Made by a program: the position numbers and the translations under genes. This document shows, in pieces, positions 10,676 through 21,240 of a stretch of DNA of 64,000 nt. The first letter of the stretch is position 1. The number at the start of each line of letters is the position of its first letter. The notes below the pieces were generated by a model. That model was not told the DNA's origin, ran no database searches, and was given only the letters and a program-made list of their open reading frames with translations. Origin of the DNA: Platycnemis pennipes (Eukaryota > Arthropoda > Insecta > Odonata > Platycnemididae); NCBI GenBank assembly GCA_933228895.1, contig OW121850.1, forward strand, positions 35,101,773 through 35,165,772. Reading direction: 5' to 3'.

Positions 10676-12930
10676 TTATCTCGAAAGAGAAATCCAGTTT
10701 TGAAGTTTTCCACTTAAAGTTACTTTATCACCCGACCGGTTTCGATGCTTTACATAATTCTCAAGTGCGAAAATGTACACATTCTGGTGGGAGTGGGATG
10801 TGAATGGAGGGGAGAAAAGAGGGGGGGGGGGGGCGGGCAAAGGAAAGAGAGAGTTCATGGTTTGCAGGTTGTATGCACTTGTAAAGCTTGCCGTTTGGCA
10901 TTGTTCTTTATAGAGCCTCAGGCTTTCCGACGTGCGCCGTCCGTGGTGTCTACAGCCATGTACACTGTACAGCCTTCCTATCGGGTTGGCACCATAGCGC
11001 GGGAAGGAGGCTTGATGGCCAATAGGTCCTCAACTTGCGGTGACTTGTCTTTGGGACAATTTTTAAGGAGCACTGAATGTCGAAGTTTGGAGGAGGGGAT
11101 TGAGGGAGTTTTTGAGGTTCTCAGGTTCAAGATTGTGGTGCGGGTTTGGCTGAAGTGTTGAAAGAGAGTAGGGAGGAAGAGTAATAGGGGAGAATAAAGG
11201 GGAGTTAGTTTGGAACACATTTTCATTCATGAGAGGAGCATTTTTTTCCTAAATTAAATATGATCGAATTTTTTGCGGGCATCCAGTTTTTCCCCTTTCT
11301 CTTCAATATGTAGTTTCCCGGTATCATATCACGTGCATGTCTTATTTCTATGTGTATGGCTATCGTGGAGGAGCCGTCATCTTTCCTTAGGCATCTTTTG
11401 CACTCTTTAATTATGGCGGCCAAACTCCGTCCTCTTTGTCCCACATACACATGTTTTGAGTGTTTCACATTATTTTATACACGCAACTCATTGCTAATTT
11501 CTTCACTCAGTCTTTTGAGTTGTAAAGAAGTTTTGCGAAGATAGATGAGCTTTAGAAGTAAAAGGCATTCACGAGTTAAAAGAGGTTATTTTATTCTTTA
11601 TTTTATGATTTAATTTTTTCTTCGTTAGTTTATCTATTATGTTTCAATCGTACAGATTGTTGACTACTAATGTTTTAATGGTATTGAGTTTCCTCACGAA
11701 ATTGGATATAGTGAGCTGTGTGTGTCAAAAAGTCTTGTGGACTATAAATTGGAAATCGAATAGTTTGACTGTGATTGGGTCTAGTTAGTTAATAGGTAGG
11801 TATGACTTGATCGGTGCAAGTAGGTTTTCTTTATAAAACTCAAACTCATATTCTGTTTCCACTCTTTTGATGGCCAGATCTAAGTACTCGTAATTTATGA
11901 ACTTTTCATTTCATAATTCCATCGTGAATTTCACGTTATTGTACAGGGCGTTAAGGGAATTTTCGAAGACTTCCAGCTTCGGTTGGTTCTTCCTCAGCGG
12001 CATAGAATGGCATATACATAGGGAAATTAGTAGATTATTTTTAGTAGATTTTAGATGAGTAAAACTAACAGATGAGTAGAACTAGTAGATTTTCTTGAAG
12101 TTTGATTGTGGAGTTGAAAAATCTTTGTTCTAATTCATTCATCAATATTTCTGCAAGTAGGAGGGAAGGGTTTTAAAACTAATGGCCATTTTCCCATCGA
12201 ATATATAAAAGTTTTTTTTACCACATTTCATGAACGAATTTATATGGTTAATTTTTTCAACAGGTTTGGGTGTTCATTACATTTCTAGATCAATTTGTAT
12301 GGTTTGGAAGCGGAAATCGAAGAGAATAAACCTCATACATCGTAGGTCTCTAGTAGACAATTTGCGTGAATGGATAACTTTTTTGTTTTTCAGTTTAAGG
12401 GATGGAATTTTCTATTACGTATTCAGCTTTGAAATTTTGCCTGTGGCCTGTCAGATGATGCGGTTGAGTTCAAAGGCTAGTATGTTTGTGGGGGAATGCA
12501 TGTTGGATTTCACCGATCTGATAATAGTAACTTATGTAGTTTCAGAAGTACTAAAAAATTCAGAGTTTTTGAGTTCATTGAAATGAACTGATATTTTTTA
12601 TTTTTTTGAATAGCTTTATAAAAATAATTGATCTCCTTACGTGGGTGTTGAGTGAAGGGGTGGGATCTCTGGGGAAGACACTGCACTTGTTTTGGATGAT
12701 GAAGTCCATGCACTCAATTGGAAGTTTTCTCTGTCCATGATCACCTTGTCGCTTTTGGCGATGGTCAAGTTTTCCAGGGTGGCGTTTCGTTTGCTCTGGT
12801 TGGTGGGCAGGGTGTGTCCCGTTTACAGATGCTGGTTGATTTACTGCATATGTGGCCTGCGATGATGTCTGATTCGTGATGCTTGATTCCCGCAGGTTCT
12901 TGGAGGAGGACCACTTCACAATCACTTGTT
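10676..12930 (-). mobile_element. Degraded Penelope-like retroelement (RT plus GIY-YIG)
   Basis: On the minus strand, in order, interrupted frames carry: ENLTIAKSDKV near 12775-12730; RT-like SLLAEILMNELEQRFFNST near 12170-12085; LNALYNNVKFTMEL and YLDLAIKRVETEYEFEFYK near 11985-11830; then HVYVGQRGRSLAAIIKECKR with CLRKDD in 11223-11468. These match, in the correct order, the N-terminal block, RT and GIY-YIG endonuclease of Penelope-like elements. A non-coding 3' part follows (10676-11000), ending with ttctcaag, aaccggtcgggtgataaag and agtggaaaac. Many stops and frameshifts show that the copy is dead. It lies in the host intron in the same orientation as the gene. Confidence 0.85.
11223..11468 (-). 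pseudogene. GIY-YIG endonuclease domain remnant
   Basis: An 81-codon open stretch carries VYVGQRGRSL, the basic helix IKECKRCLRKDD and a downstream 'SSTIAIH' with His-Ala-Arg-Asp. This is the order seen in the GIY-YIG nuclease at the C-terminus of Penelope-like polyproteins. The frame is closed upstream by a stop where the parent protein would continue into the RT thumb, so it is only a fragment of the dead element around it. Confidence 0.8.
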
Positions 12931-14040
12931 AAATTTTTGTATGAATGCTTTGGGGGGAGGAGGAGGTAGATGGAGAATACTTCAGAGGAGTTGTTGTTTG
13001 GGAGCTCGAGTTCACTGAGTTTAAAGTTGTGAGTTGAGTGATTTTTCGCTCGGTTTGAGAATCCACTTACTTATTCCCTAGGTAGTTGGCTTGGCGCCTT
13101 TGGTTGCTTGTAAGGTTCGTTAGTCTTTATCATACTGCGATCAGGGAAACTGATGATCTCACTCTTCCATTGAATGCGAGCCATTCGAAGGGCGCAACAT
13201 TGAGTTGATTTTCAATTTCTCTACGTATGTGTAGCGGAAATTTTCCTCTCGTTTGCTACCCCACGTTTTCCTTTCTTGCTGGATCCGTACTCCTTCTGTG
13301 GTTCTCTTGGCACATCTTGTGAAGACAGCTTGTGTGTTGCCACTTTGAATGTGGAGCTGGATGTGGCGGAGACGTACATCGGAGCTATTACCTACTTAAG
13401 GCACGGAACACTAGTGAGGTCAGCTATACAGCACTTGACGGCTAGCTTGTGGTGTAACTTAGCCTGATATTGCGTGATTACGAGAAAACTAAATCGTATC
13501 AGGAACGATGTGGTGGAACGTGACGCCAATTTTTGTCTAAACAAGTTTTATATGCACCAGCGGGGCAACAACACCCCGAAACGTGAGGGGAGGGGGGGGG
13601 GGGGGGGGCGCAGACAACTTGAAAAATCTGTAAAAGCGCGGGGGGTTGCATAACTTAGAGCGGGACATATGCAGCGTCACTTTGGCGGTTGTCACAACAA
13701 TATGAAATGCACAAATGAAAGGGAATTTCGATAGAATATGAATTGTACTTTTTTCATGATATCCATCGTCAAATCAACCTATACGGCGATTATTTTCCTG
13801 GGAAAAATTTAGTTTGGTCCTCCTTTGAACGTGGTAAAGAGGTAAGCAAAACGTGCTAACTAGTATTATTTACATGCACTGTGACGCGGATCTGAGGAAA
13901 CGAAGGTGCTAACGAGAAAAACGTGCTATCAAGGAACGTCCTAACGAGAGTTTAGACTGTGCCACTTTTGTACAGTGTTCAAATCAGAGCGGTCGCTAGT
14001 AATAATTTTACAAATCGGGGAGTGGAAATGTGTTAATTGA
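12931..14040. other. Intron stretch, no gene seen
   Basis: The interval contains G runs (13590-13608), a tandem-like cluster of 'gtgctaac/cgtgctatc/cctaacgaga' motifs near 13840-13955, and otherwise unassigned sequence. It may include the 5' part of the Penelope-like copy, but I could not align protein motifs to it. Confidence 0.4.
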
Positions 14041-14141
14041 AAATTGAGCCACAACCTCTGATTTCTGGGGGGGGATAGCCCCACTCACAATCGTGCTTGG
14101 GGGGGCAATGGCCCCCCTGTGTCCCCCCGTTATTGCGCCCC

Positions 14142-14220
14142 TGATATAAACAAGTGGGAGGTGAATGGAGGGGAAAAAGGGGGGAGGAAAGAGAGAGTAT
14201 ATGGCTTGCAGGTTGTGGGA
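14142..14220 (-). mobile_element. Second Penelope-like 3' fragment
   Basis: gtgggaggtgaatggagggg, a purine-rich G tract, aaagagagagtatatgg and cttgcaggttgtggg repeat the 3' untranslated block of the larger element at 10791-10880 in the same orientation. Only this short tail part is present. Immediately to its left, 14040-14142 is a G/C-run-rich block whose minus-strand end reads CAGGGGCGCAATAACGGGGG, the style of a hAT-like MITE end. Confidence 0.6.
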
Positions 14221-14743
14221 TTAGAGATTAGTTATGGATCGGGAGTTCTCACGAAATAAACGGCGGTAACCTATGGAATTAAGTAGCTTTGATTGTATTT
14301 AAGCTTGTAGTTAAGGAGGAGGTTCATGAACCCTTTTACATCATTTTTCTTATTTCTTTTTGTCACAATACGCCAATTTTATTGTCAAATAATTGGCAGT
14401 TTTTATGGAGTAATTAATAACGTTATAAACATTAAAGGGTACTTGAGGAGGTAATAGTATTTACCTAGATTGCTAAGAGTCATTTTCTTGCGCCCTTATA
14501 AAACAAATTTCTTTCAAATTTGATTTTGTTAACATTATGGGACGCTGCAGTTACACTGTTTGTTTCCCCCTCGGATTTTGCTCTACATCTAAAAACCACA
14601 AATTGAAGCAAATATTTGAACAATGCATACGAATGGTAACGAACATTCTGTTTTGGTGTGGTTAAAGCTGTCTCAAAGCAGATATTTGAATTTTACATTT
14701 AAAAATTTTGCTTCCGGCAATCGTATTGAAGAATGATGCTTAC

Positions 14744-14818
14744 CTTTTGGACATTGTGGGCCAGGAGAATGAATCGGCGATCGGGCGACATTGAGAATCT
14801 TACGGCATTCAGTCGTCG
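14744..14818 (-). CDS. DPP6/10-like exon: propeller strand, 25 codons
   Basis: The exon has acceptor attttcattgcag and donor gtaagc, is 75 nt long and is in phase 0 at both ends. It encodes RRLNAVRFSMSPDRRFILLA then HNVQK. The 'SPDxxxxLLAxNV' block is the conserved strand of the first propeller blades in DPP4-family proteins. Because it is symmetric, skipping it would not shift the frame, so it is a possible cassette exon. Confidence 0.95.
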
Positions 14819-16787
14819 CTGCAATGAAAATATAATTAGCTGTGCATATTAAAACAATACGAGGAATGAAGATCCAAGATGGCCTAGTATTACTTTAATG
14901 AATGGGAATTTTGGCACTTTTGGCACCATATATGTTCATATCTTTCAGTTTTTACTTTTGAATGATACTAAAGAACATACAATGTAAGCCTCGGAGATCA
15001 TTTATTAGTCTACCAGTTCAAAAGTTGAGGTTCTCTAATTACACATCTTATGGTCGCATCTCTCAAGTGTGTATTGATTGGGCGTGTTTGCATATGATGG
15101 CAGTAAACAATATTAAAAATTCACTTGTAACCTATGAAATGGCTTTGTAACATGCGGATTTGTATTTTAGACTTGCAGGTTTTTTATATAAGTTCTTAAT
15201 GTTTATAGATATTATCATACTACTTTTTTGTGCATCTACGTTGTGTAGTTAGCTAGTATATATCATGCAAAATTATGAATGAACATGCATTTTGAAGCAA
15301 ACCCAATGGCATAATTGAAACTTGTCCACTGATGAGGGGTAACCTGGTTTATTATGTCTTTAAATTGGTCGCATTAACGGACCAACTAGATGCTGTTTTC
15401 ACAATTCTGAGGTAAAAAGTAAAAAAATACATTAATGGAAATAAGAGAAAAAGAATGAACAATTTTTACTTCAATTTTGTAAATTATTTTCAATTAGAGT
15501 CACTGGGTAGAGATAGGCATCCCCCTAAAGTGTTTAATGCCCCTTAAATGATAGCGTCTTAAAAAGTTAAAAAAATATTAGTGCCTTGGTAATATGAGTA
15601 CTATGTAGATTGCACAATTAATAAAATCTTGAATATTTACCACAAGGACTTAGAAAAAGTAGCTCTGACACTATGATTAGCCTCCTTGTTGATTGAAACT
15701 GATTTTTATATTTTGTAGAAGCAGTGGAATTAGTATGGATATGACAACCTATTTAAATTATCCATTTCATTTTCTTCGTAGCCCAGTTTTACCACTTACT
15801 GCGGGGTTGAGTACAGATCTGGGTCGTGCATTTTAGGACGTATAGATCCGCTCAAGTTTGATTTTCTGAGTGTTAGGTTTTCCTGGAAAACATCATCCGA
15901 CGTAGGGAAAGAGAGTTGTGCAATTGCAGGTCTGAGTAAATAAGTACGAGATGGTCGCTGATGTCGAAATGCACATTTGTAACTCCAACAGTGTAACGTT
16001 GTCTAGTGTATAGCCTTGACTGAAGAAACGAATTCCGCATTTCCCGAATTTCGGTAGCCTCTGACTTGTTTCGTAACCACTGTAAGGCAGAAATAAGCAT
16101 CAATTAATTATATAATTACTGTGTAGTGATTATGATGATACTATGATTACTATGATGATAATTACTATGTACGGGAACCCTGAATTTCCGAATGCTCACA
16201 ATATCAGAAGAGAGCCAGACAGGTGCTGTGATATCTAAGTTGGGTTTAGGTTTTTGTCAATGTTTGTGTCTACCTTGGAATGGCATTTTCGTAATTAAGA
16301 TTGCGGGATGATGATGTGATGTAGGACTAGGTATTGAGAAACAATGGGAGTATTGCAGTATTTGGTTTCACTGCTGACGGAAGCTACTATGCGTACCCAA
16401 GTACAATAATTCATTCGGTAAGTGATGCTCCATTCACTCATAGGGGTAAACGTTTCCAAAATTATCTTTTTGCGTAATCGAAACTAGACTGAAGATTGAA
16501 GCTGGCACACCTATCTGATTTTTCCAGATGAATTTTCTTTCAGGGTTACCCAAAGTTTTACAACAATCGTAATAGTATTAATCAAAGCACAGTCCCCTCC
16601 CTTACTATTGTTATTATCTCACTTTCGCTCTTATCCCAGGCCCATTTCATTGGTAAACCTGTAATAGGCAATGCTTCTATATTATAGCAGTATAACTTCT
16701 CATTGAAATACTTTTGAGATTCGATATTTATTTCAGAAATGAACCACCAACGATTTCCTCCGAAAATTTTATTGTGAGCATGACCTT
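14819..16787. other. Intron stretch left of the long ORF
   Basis: This is AT-rich sequence. An open minus-strand frame at 15873-16103 with an AG upstream superficially resembles the 14744 exon but has no donor (see the rejected list). A candidate acceptor (atttatttcag) at 16735-16736 lies just before the long plus-strand ORF, but an in-frame TGA follows it at 16740, so it could only start an untranslated or differently framed exon. Confidence 0.5.
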
Positions 16788-18764
16788 GTGACCTTGTTAA
16801 ACTTGTCCTTGAAAGGTAGAAGCCACAGCGGTCAATCTGATTATGATGTCACCTCTGAGAATGAGGCTTCGGGATTTCCACCCTCCCCGAAGTCCTCGGT
16901 CGGCTCTAAGACAATGGACGATAACACTGAAGAGAGCATTGAGAGAGATAATTCGAAGGCCGATTTGACCGCTCCCCTTCCCCCGGTGGATTCCGGAACG
17001 ACAGCGAATCCTCGTGCGGGCACGATAGCGGAACCGATCCATGCCTCCGAATCGATCGCCGGAACAGAGTTGGGAAACAAAGGGTCAGGCCGTAAAGCGG
17101 CGTCCTTTGGAGGGAGTTCGGCGGCAGGAGGCGTGCCGGACGTGGCCGACGCCGCCGCGGACGAATGTCAAGACGGGGATGGAAGTTTTGCATCCACCGG
17201 AAGTGGCGCGAGGAACGATGGGGAGGGGGTCTCCTTGAGCTCTTCGTCGGAAGGAGGCGAAACTTCAGGCGGAGAGTTGTCCGCACGCTTCCGTGGAGGC
17301 CTGGGCGCATCGCCTCGGGAGAGAAACGGAAGCCGTTTGCGCTCGCGAGACGGCGAGGAAGGTAGGAGGGACTCGGGAAGGATGGCCGACGTCTTCCGCG
17401 GTTCATCTAGCGGCGTGTCGTCAGACGAGATACTTCTGAAGAAGGATCCGGAGGAGCCGCGGTCTTCTATGCTCGAGGGTGGCAGCCAAGTCGACGGGAA
17501 AAGCAGCGGAAGTCGAGCAACGGAACTCGTCGAGGGACGCGCATCGAGTGCAGTAGTCTGGGAAGGGTCTGACCGTGGAAGGGACGACCCTACGGATGGT
17601 GCGGAGAAGGGTAACCTTCCGGCACAATCGGAAGGGTCTCTGGAATTGGACTCGCCAGAGGACGGAAGTGCGAAAATCACCGGAGGCGAATTTGGCGCGC
17701 CGATTGACGATGCTGAATCCTTCGTTAGAGGCAAAGAATCACCACTGATGGGAGCAGTGGCGCTGAAAATATCGGGAGCCCAAGAAATCACGACACGGAA
17801 GCCAACAGCAATTTCCTCAGAGACAATCGACATAAAGGAACGAAGGGCTGAGGGATGGGAAAAATATGAGGACGAAACTCGTGCAGGATCAACTGCAGAA
17901 GCCAAAGAATCAACGTCGATGCGGAAAAAGGCGGGAATGGACGATGGCGTCAGAAGGAGGACGACGGCGAGGACTTCGGATGCATCGAAAGTTAGAGTAG
18001 AGGCTGAAGAAAGGTGCAGGAGTATGGGGAGGCCCTCAGGCGATGAAAGTAATGTGGTAATGGGGAAACTGAACAGGGAAGGAGTTGGATTGGCAGATGA
18101 AGGATATGATGCGGGGATTAGAACGAAGGCGAGGCGGAGGCGGGAATCCTGGAAGGGTTCGGGGGTAGAAGCGGAAGGGAGGGGGAGTGTGGTGGGGAGG
18201 AGGGAGACCGGACATAGAAATGAAAGCCTGGGGGGTAAGTCGGAAGATGGTAAAGAGAGGAGGGATTGGGAAATGAAGAACTCTTCAGAAGATTGCGGAG
18301 AGGATAAGGAAAACGAGAAGTGGGCGGAAATGGGAGCGGAGTCCGGACAGGAGACGACTGAAATGAGTAGTGAAGGGAGAGAGCGTAAACCCAAGAGTAC
18401 TGAGTTGACTTGCGAGGAAAGAGAGGGGCGCGTAAGAGAAGAGAGAAATGAGGAAGGCGGAGGAAATGAGGAAGGCCCGGGGGGCGAAGACGGAATGGAA
18501 AGACGGGTGGATAGTTTGGATGAAGATGAAGATAGCGAGCTCACAGAGAGTATGAGCTGGCTCCTCGGTCCCACCACGGACGAAATATTTCTGGACGTGA
18601 TCCAATTGTTATCTCAACTCCTTCGATTCCTTGAGGATCCTTGGGAGGACGAGAGGGGATGCGAAGAAAGTGAGGAATGCGACGGCTTTGAAATTGAAAT
18701 GGCGGGAAAGAGCAGACGCAAAAGGGAAGTAGAAAGGACAAAAGATACAGAAAGGAAAAAGTGA
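16788..18764 (+). CDS. Long antisense ORF: Ser/Gly- and Glu/Arg-rich protein of unknown function
   Basis: The frame is open from the TGA at 16740-16742 to the stop at 18762-18764. The listed start is a GTG; the first in-frame ATG is at 16914, giving 616 residues. The N-terminal two thirds are low-complexity (Ser, Gly, Glu, Asp), with stretches such as GGETSGGELSARFRGG and RGSSSGVSSDEILLKKDPEE. The last third is Glu/Arg/Lys-rich. Near the C-terminus lies one ordered-looking segment, TDEIFLDVIQLLSQLLRFLE, followed by an acidic stretch and a basic tail (KSRRKREVERTKD). I recognise no family. It lies within the intron between the 14744 and 19867 host exons, on the opposite strand. G+C rises sharply exactly over the ORF. 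It may be a nested gene, one large exon of a spliced plus-strand gene, or a non-coding GC-rich block. Confidence 0.5.
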   Translation: MTLLNLSLKGRSHSGQSDYDVTSENEASGFPPSPKSSVGSKTMDDNTEESIERDNSKADLTAPLPPVDSGTTANPRAGTIAEPIHASESIAGTELGNKGSGRKAASFGGSSAAGGVPDVADAAADECQDGDGSFASTGSGARNDGEGVSLSSSSEGGETSGGELSARFRGGLGASPRERNGSRLRSRDGEEGRRDSGRMADVFRGSSSGVSSDEILLKKDPEEPRSSMLEGGSQVDGKSSGSRATELVEGRASSAVVWEGSDRGRDDPTDGAEKGNLPAQSEGSLELDSPEDGSAKITGGEFGAPIDDAESFVRGKESPLMGAVALKISGAQEITTRKPTAISSETIDIKERRAEGWEKYEDETRAGSTAEAKESTSMRKKAGMDDGVRRRTTARTSDASKVRVEAEERCRSMGRPSGDESNVVMGKLNREGVGLADEGYDAGIRTKARRRRESWKGSGVEAEGRGSVVGRRETGHRNESLGGKSEDGKERRDWEMKNSSEDCGEDKENEKWAEMGAESGQETTEMSSEGRERKPKSTELTCEEREGRVREERNEEGGGNEEGPGGEDGMERRVDSLDEDEDSELTESMSWLLGPTTDEIFLDVIQLLSQLLRFLEDPWEDERGCEESEECDGFEIEMAGKSRRKREVERTKDTERKK

Positions 18765-19866
18765 AGACATTTCCTTGCGGATCTGATGTTTCATCAACCC
18801 TTTTCAGGGAATAATATGGCACATGAACAGCTTAGATTACTCGTACTTAAATTTAGGTATAAATAATCACAATTTAAAACTAAGAACTTTTTGGCAATTA
18901 ACTCGTACGTTTTATTTTATGATGCAATCTAGGTAATTATAATTAATTTAACATTTCAGTGGAGCCTATTAATGAAAATATATGCTTCTTTGCTTGGATA
19001 TGATTTGGTATACGATGAAACATTCCTATCATACGTATGCATTCACGCTAATTTTGTTAACATGCTTTAATTTCATTTTTGTATCACCATTCATTCCGGA
19101 TTCCGTGCTAAAAAGGCGAATGCATTTCGTTTACTTAAATTATTTGAAACCTTAATATTAAGCTTTGACATATTTCCGTTTCTTTTGAGTGGGAAAGCAA
19201 ATCTGCTAACAGGCATTCAGTACATAACTTACATGATTCACCGACGCTACAATAAGCGAAGCATTATTTTTTGCTTTTAAATTTTATGCTAGTTTTCGAT
19301 CTTAGGTTTGCATTTATGTTTATTGTATCGAAAAATTTAAATTTAAATCCATTGGATATATTCTTTCTCCAAGAGTTTTTGGTATATTATTGGTGTATGT
19401 TGATGATTATTATTGCTGGTTTTGACTGTGGTAAAATGAAAAAAACTGCGCAGAAGTCGATTTTTAACTTCTTTCTCGAATTATATCGGCCATATTCAAC
19501 GTCGTTAACGTATAAGTACCTATACATATTTTGCTGCATTTGATGATGAAAAATAAGGTGGAGTAAAATGGGTATTATTTATGCATAAAAACTTTATTCA
19601 TTCATTGTAATTGCCAGCGAGACAATGGAGTCACTACTAAGGGTCGTTAAAAAAATTTAAACTAAATTTCAATGATGGGAGCTTAATTTCTAGTGGTCAA
19701 AGATTGAATTGGTCATACCATCAATGTTAGTTTTTTCGAATGAGTTTAAGTACGATTATTTGTAGAGCTCAGTGGTCGCGTATATTTCACTTGTCGGAGA
19801 CAGAATCCACGTGCCCGACAACGAGTACAAGCGTGCTTCAATGCGACATGCATATTTTGTACTTAC
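18765..19866. other. Stretch right of the long ORF
   Basis: G+C drops abruptly after the stop codon. I see no AATAAA within the first several hundred bases and no further exon-like frame. It ends at the donor of the 19867-19961 host exon. Confidence 0.5.
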
Positions 19867-19961
19867 GAATGTCTGGTTGGTCATGAGAACTCGAGAGGAA
19901 CAGTTGAGCGCATTGAGGAGGCTGATGCCGCCGAAGTGGTCTCTGAACATTAGCTCATGCC
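19867..19961 (-). CDS. DPP6/10-like exon: start of beta-propeller
   Basis: After a 37-kb intron, 95 nt with acceptor ttctcaaacag and donor gtaagt encode (G)HELMFRDHFGGISLLNAL followed by NCSSRVLMTNQTF. The split codon G/GG gives Gly, so the joined protein reads SWVSG-HELMFRD, matching the family pattern of a Ser-Trp turn followed by a strand and then 'LLNA...TNxTF'. The exon ends on a codon boundary. The Asn-Cys-Ser and Asn-Gln-Thr triplets are potential N-glycosylation sites, as expected for an extracellular propeller. Confidence 0.95.
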
Positions 19962-20654
19962 CTGTTTGAGAAGGAAAGTTTAGCGTTAGACAATTGAATC
20001 ATCCAAGTATCATATCCCTAAAAGCTAATCAGGACTAAATATTTTCTAAAGGGGGAGCTTAAGGGATGGTATCAATATTTGTGGGATGATAATTGCCAAT
20101 GCTAATTAATACAGTATTAATACATTTTATTCCATTATCGGCCCAAAAGAGCAATTATCAATTGTACGCTTAGCTATTTTTTTCTAATAAAAAGGCTTGT
20201 TTTTTATACTAGCTTAGCTACTTATCATTTACAGATTACATTAACAGTGTGGGTGGGTGAACTGGGGATAGCGATGAATGTATAATGCTACATTTTTACT
20301 CGTTTTTGGATTAGTACGATTAGAGCAGCGCCTAATTAGTGATTACCTATTCAGCTCATCAACCTTCGAGCTTGTGATTATGAATTTGTGTTACATGATT
20401 TAACATACTTCCAAGGTAAGGTACTGTAAATACGCTGGTTATCGCTTTTCATTATGCGCGCTAAACTCACACTACATTGTCTGGGTAATGCCATTTAAGG
20501 TTATAACAGCTGTCATTTAATCCCCTTTAACATTTCATAACTACTTGAGAGAAAATATGATGGAGCAGTTTTTCCTACAAAATTCTACTAATTTGAAAGT
20601 TTTCCTTTCATCAAGTGTCCGCATTTCGGGGTTTCCAGTATGTCTTTATCATGC

Positions 20655-21240
20655 TTTAAATGGTGATCTTGAAGAAATTAAAAACTGGTGTGATAATTGG
20701 CCATTGTAATTAAATTAGAAAAAGTACGTGGCAATAAGGATTTGGAAAAATAGCGTTCTCCTCCTAACACTTACTACAATAAGAATAACAAATTAATAAA
20801 CGTGGAATCAATTAAATATCTTGGAATAAGACTGACACGTGATCTTTCCTGGGGTAAACACATACGTGAAATTGTTGGTCAAGCTAATCTTAGACTGAGA
20901 TTTATCAACAGAGTACTGGGAAAATGTGACGATAACGAACGAGAAGCTAGCTACTTTTGCTTTTTTAGGCTTCATAGAATACGCTGCCAGTATATGGAAA
21001 TCCTCACGAAATACGCTTAAATAACGAACTGGAGTGGTTGCAGCGAAGATAGGCAAGATTTTCAGAGGGATGGTATTTTAATTATACTAGCGTAACTAGT
21101 CTATAAGATGAACTAACATGAGATTATTTACGAGACCGAAGATTGAAATTTAGATTTAATCTCTTAACTAAATTCCAACAATATTTTTACTGATGACGTT
21201 AAAAACATTTTGTGAACTCCAACTTGCTAATACGATTGTC
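20655..21240 (+). mobile_element. LINE reverse-transcriptase fragment (CR1/Jockey-like)
   Basis: Frames interrupted by stops carry ALNGDLEEIKNWCDNWPL, ESIKYLGIRLTRDLSWGKHI, FINRVLGKCDDNEREASYF, then after a frameshift FIEYAASIW, ELEWLQRR and FFTDDVKNIL. This is the C-terminal part of a non-LTR retrotransposon RT in correct order. At least one +1 frameshift and several stops show a dead, 5'-truncated copy. Confidence 0.8.
20802..21020 (+). pseudogene. LINE RT open piece
   Basis: These 72 codons are the longest intact part of the RT fragment, with YLGIRLTRDLSWG, the element-typical strand before the thumb. After EASYFCF the true frame shifts, and the remaining residues of this ORF are out of frame relative to the family. 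Confidence 0.75.

Noticed and set aside
12230..12586. 118-codon plus-strand ORF
   Set aside because: Antisense shadow of the Penelope-like reverse transcriptase remnants on the minus strand.
13582..13610. G homopolymer runs as quadruplex signals (also 10812 and 37748)
   Set aside because: They could form quadruplexes, but they are isolated runs in low-complexity or element tails with nothing tying them to a function.
15873..16103. Possible duplicated, mutually exclusive copy of the 14744 DPP exon (VHFDISDHLVLIYSDLQ resembles VRFSMSPDRRFILLAHNVQ)
   Set aside because: Acceptors are available (tttcttcag), but no donor follows the similar block, two residues are missing relative to the true exon, and the true exon at 14744-14818 fits perfectly.
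17168..18577. 469-codon minus-strand ORF, Ser/Pro/Leu-rich
   Set aside because: It is the reverse reading of the GAR/GGN-rich plus-strand ORF. It has no conserved motif or splice context, and its openness follows from the low frequency of TTA/CTA/TCA words on the plus strand.
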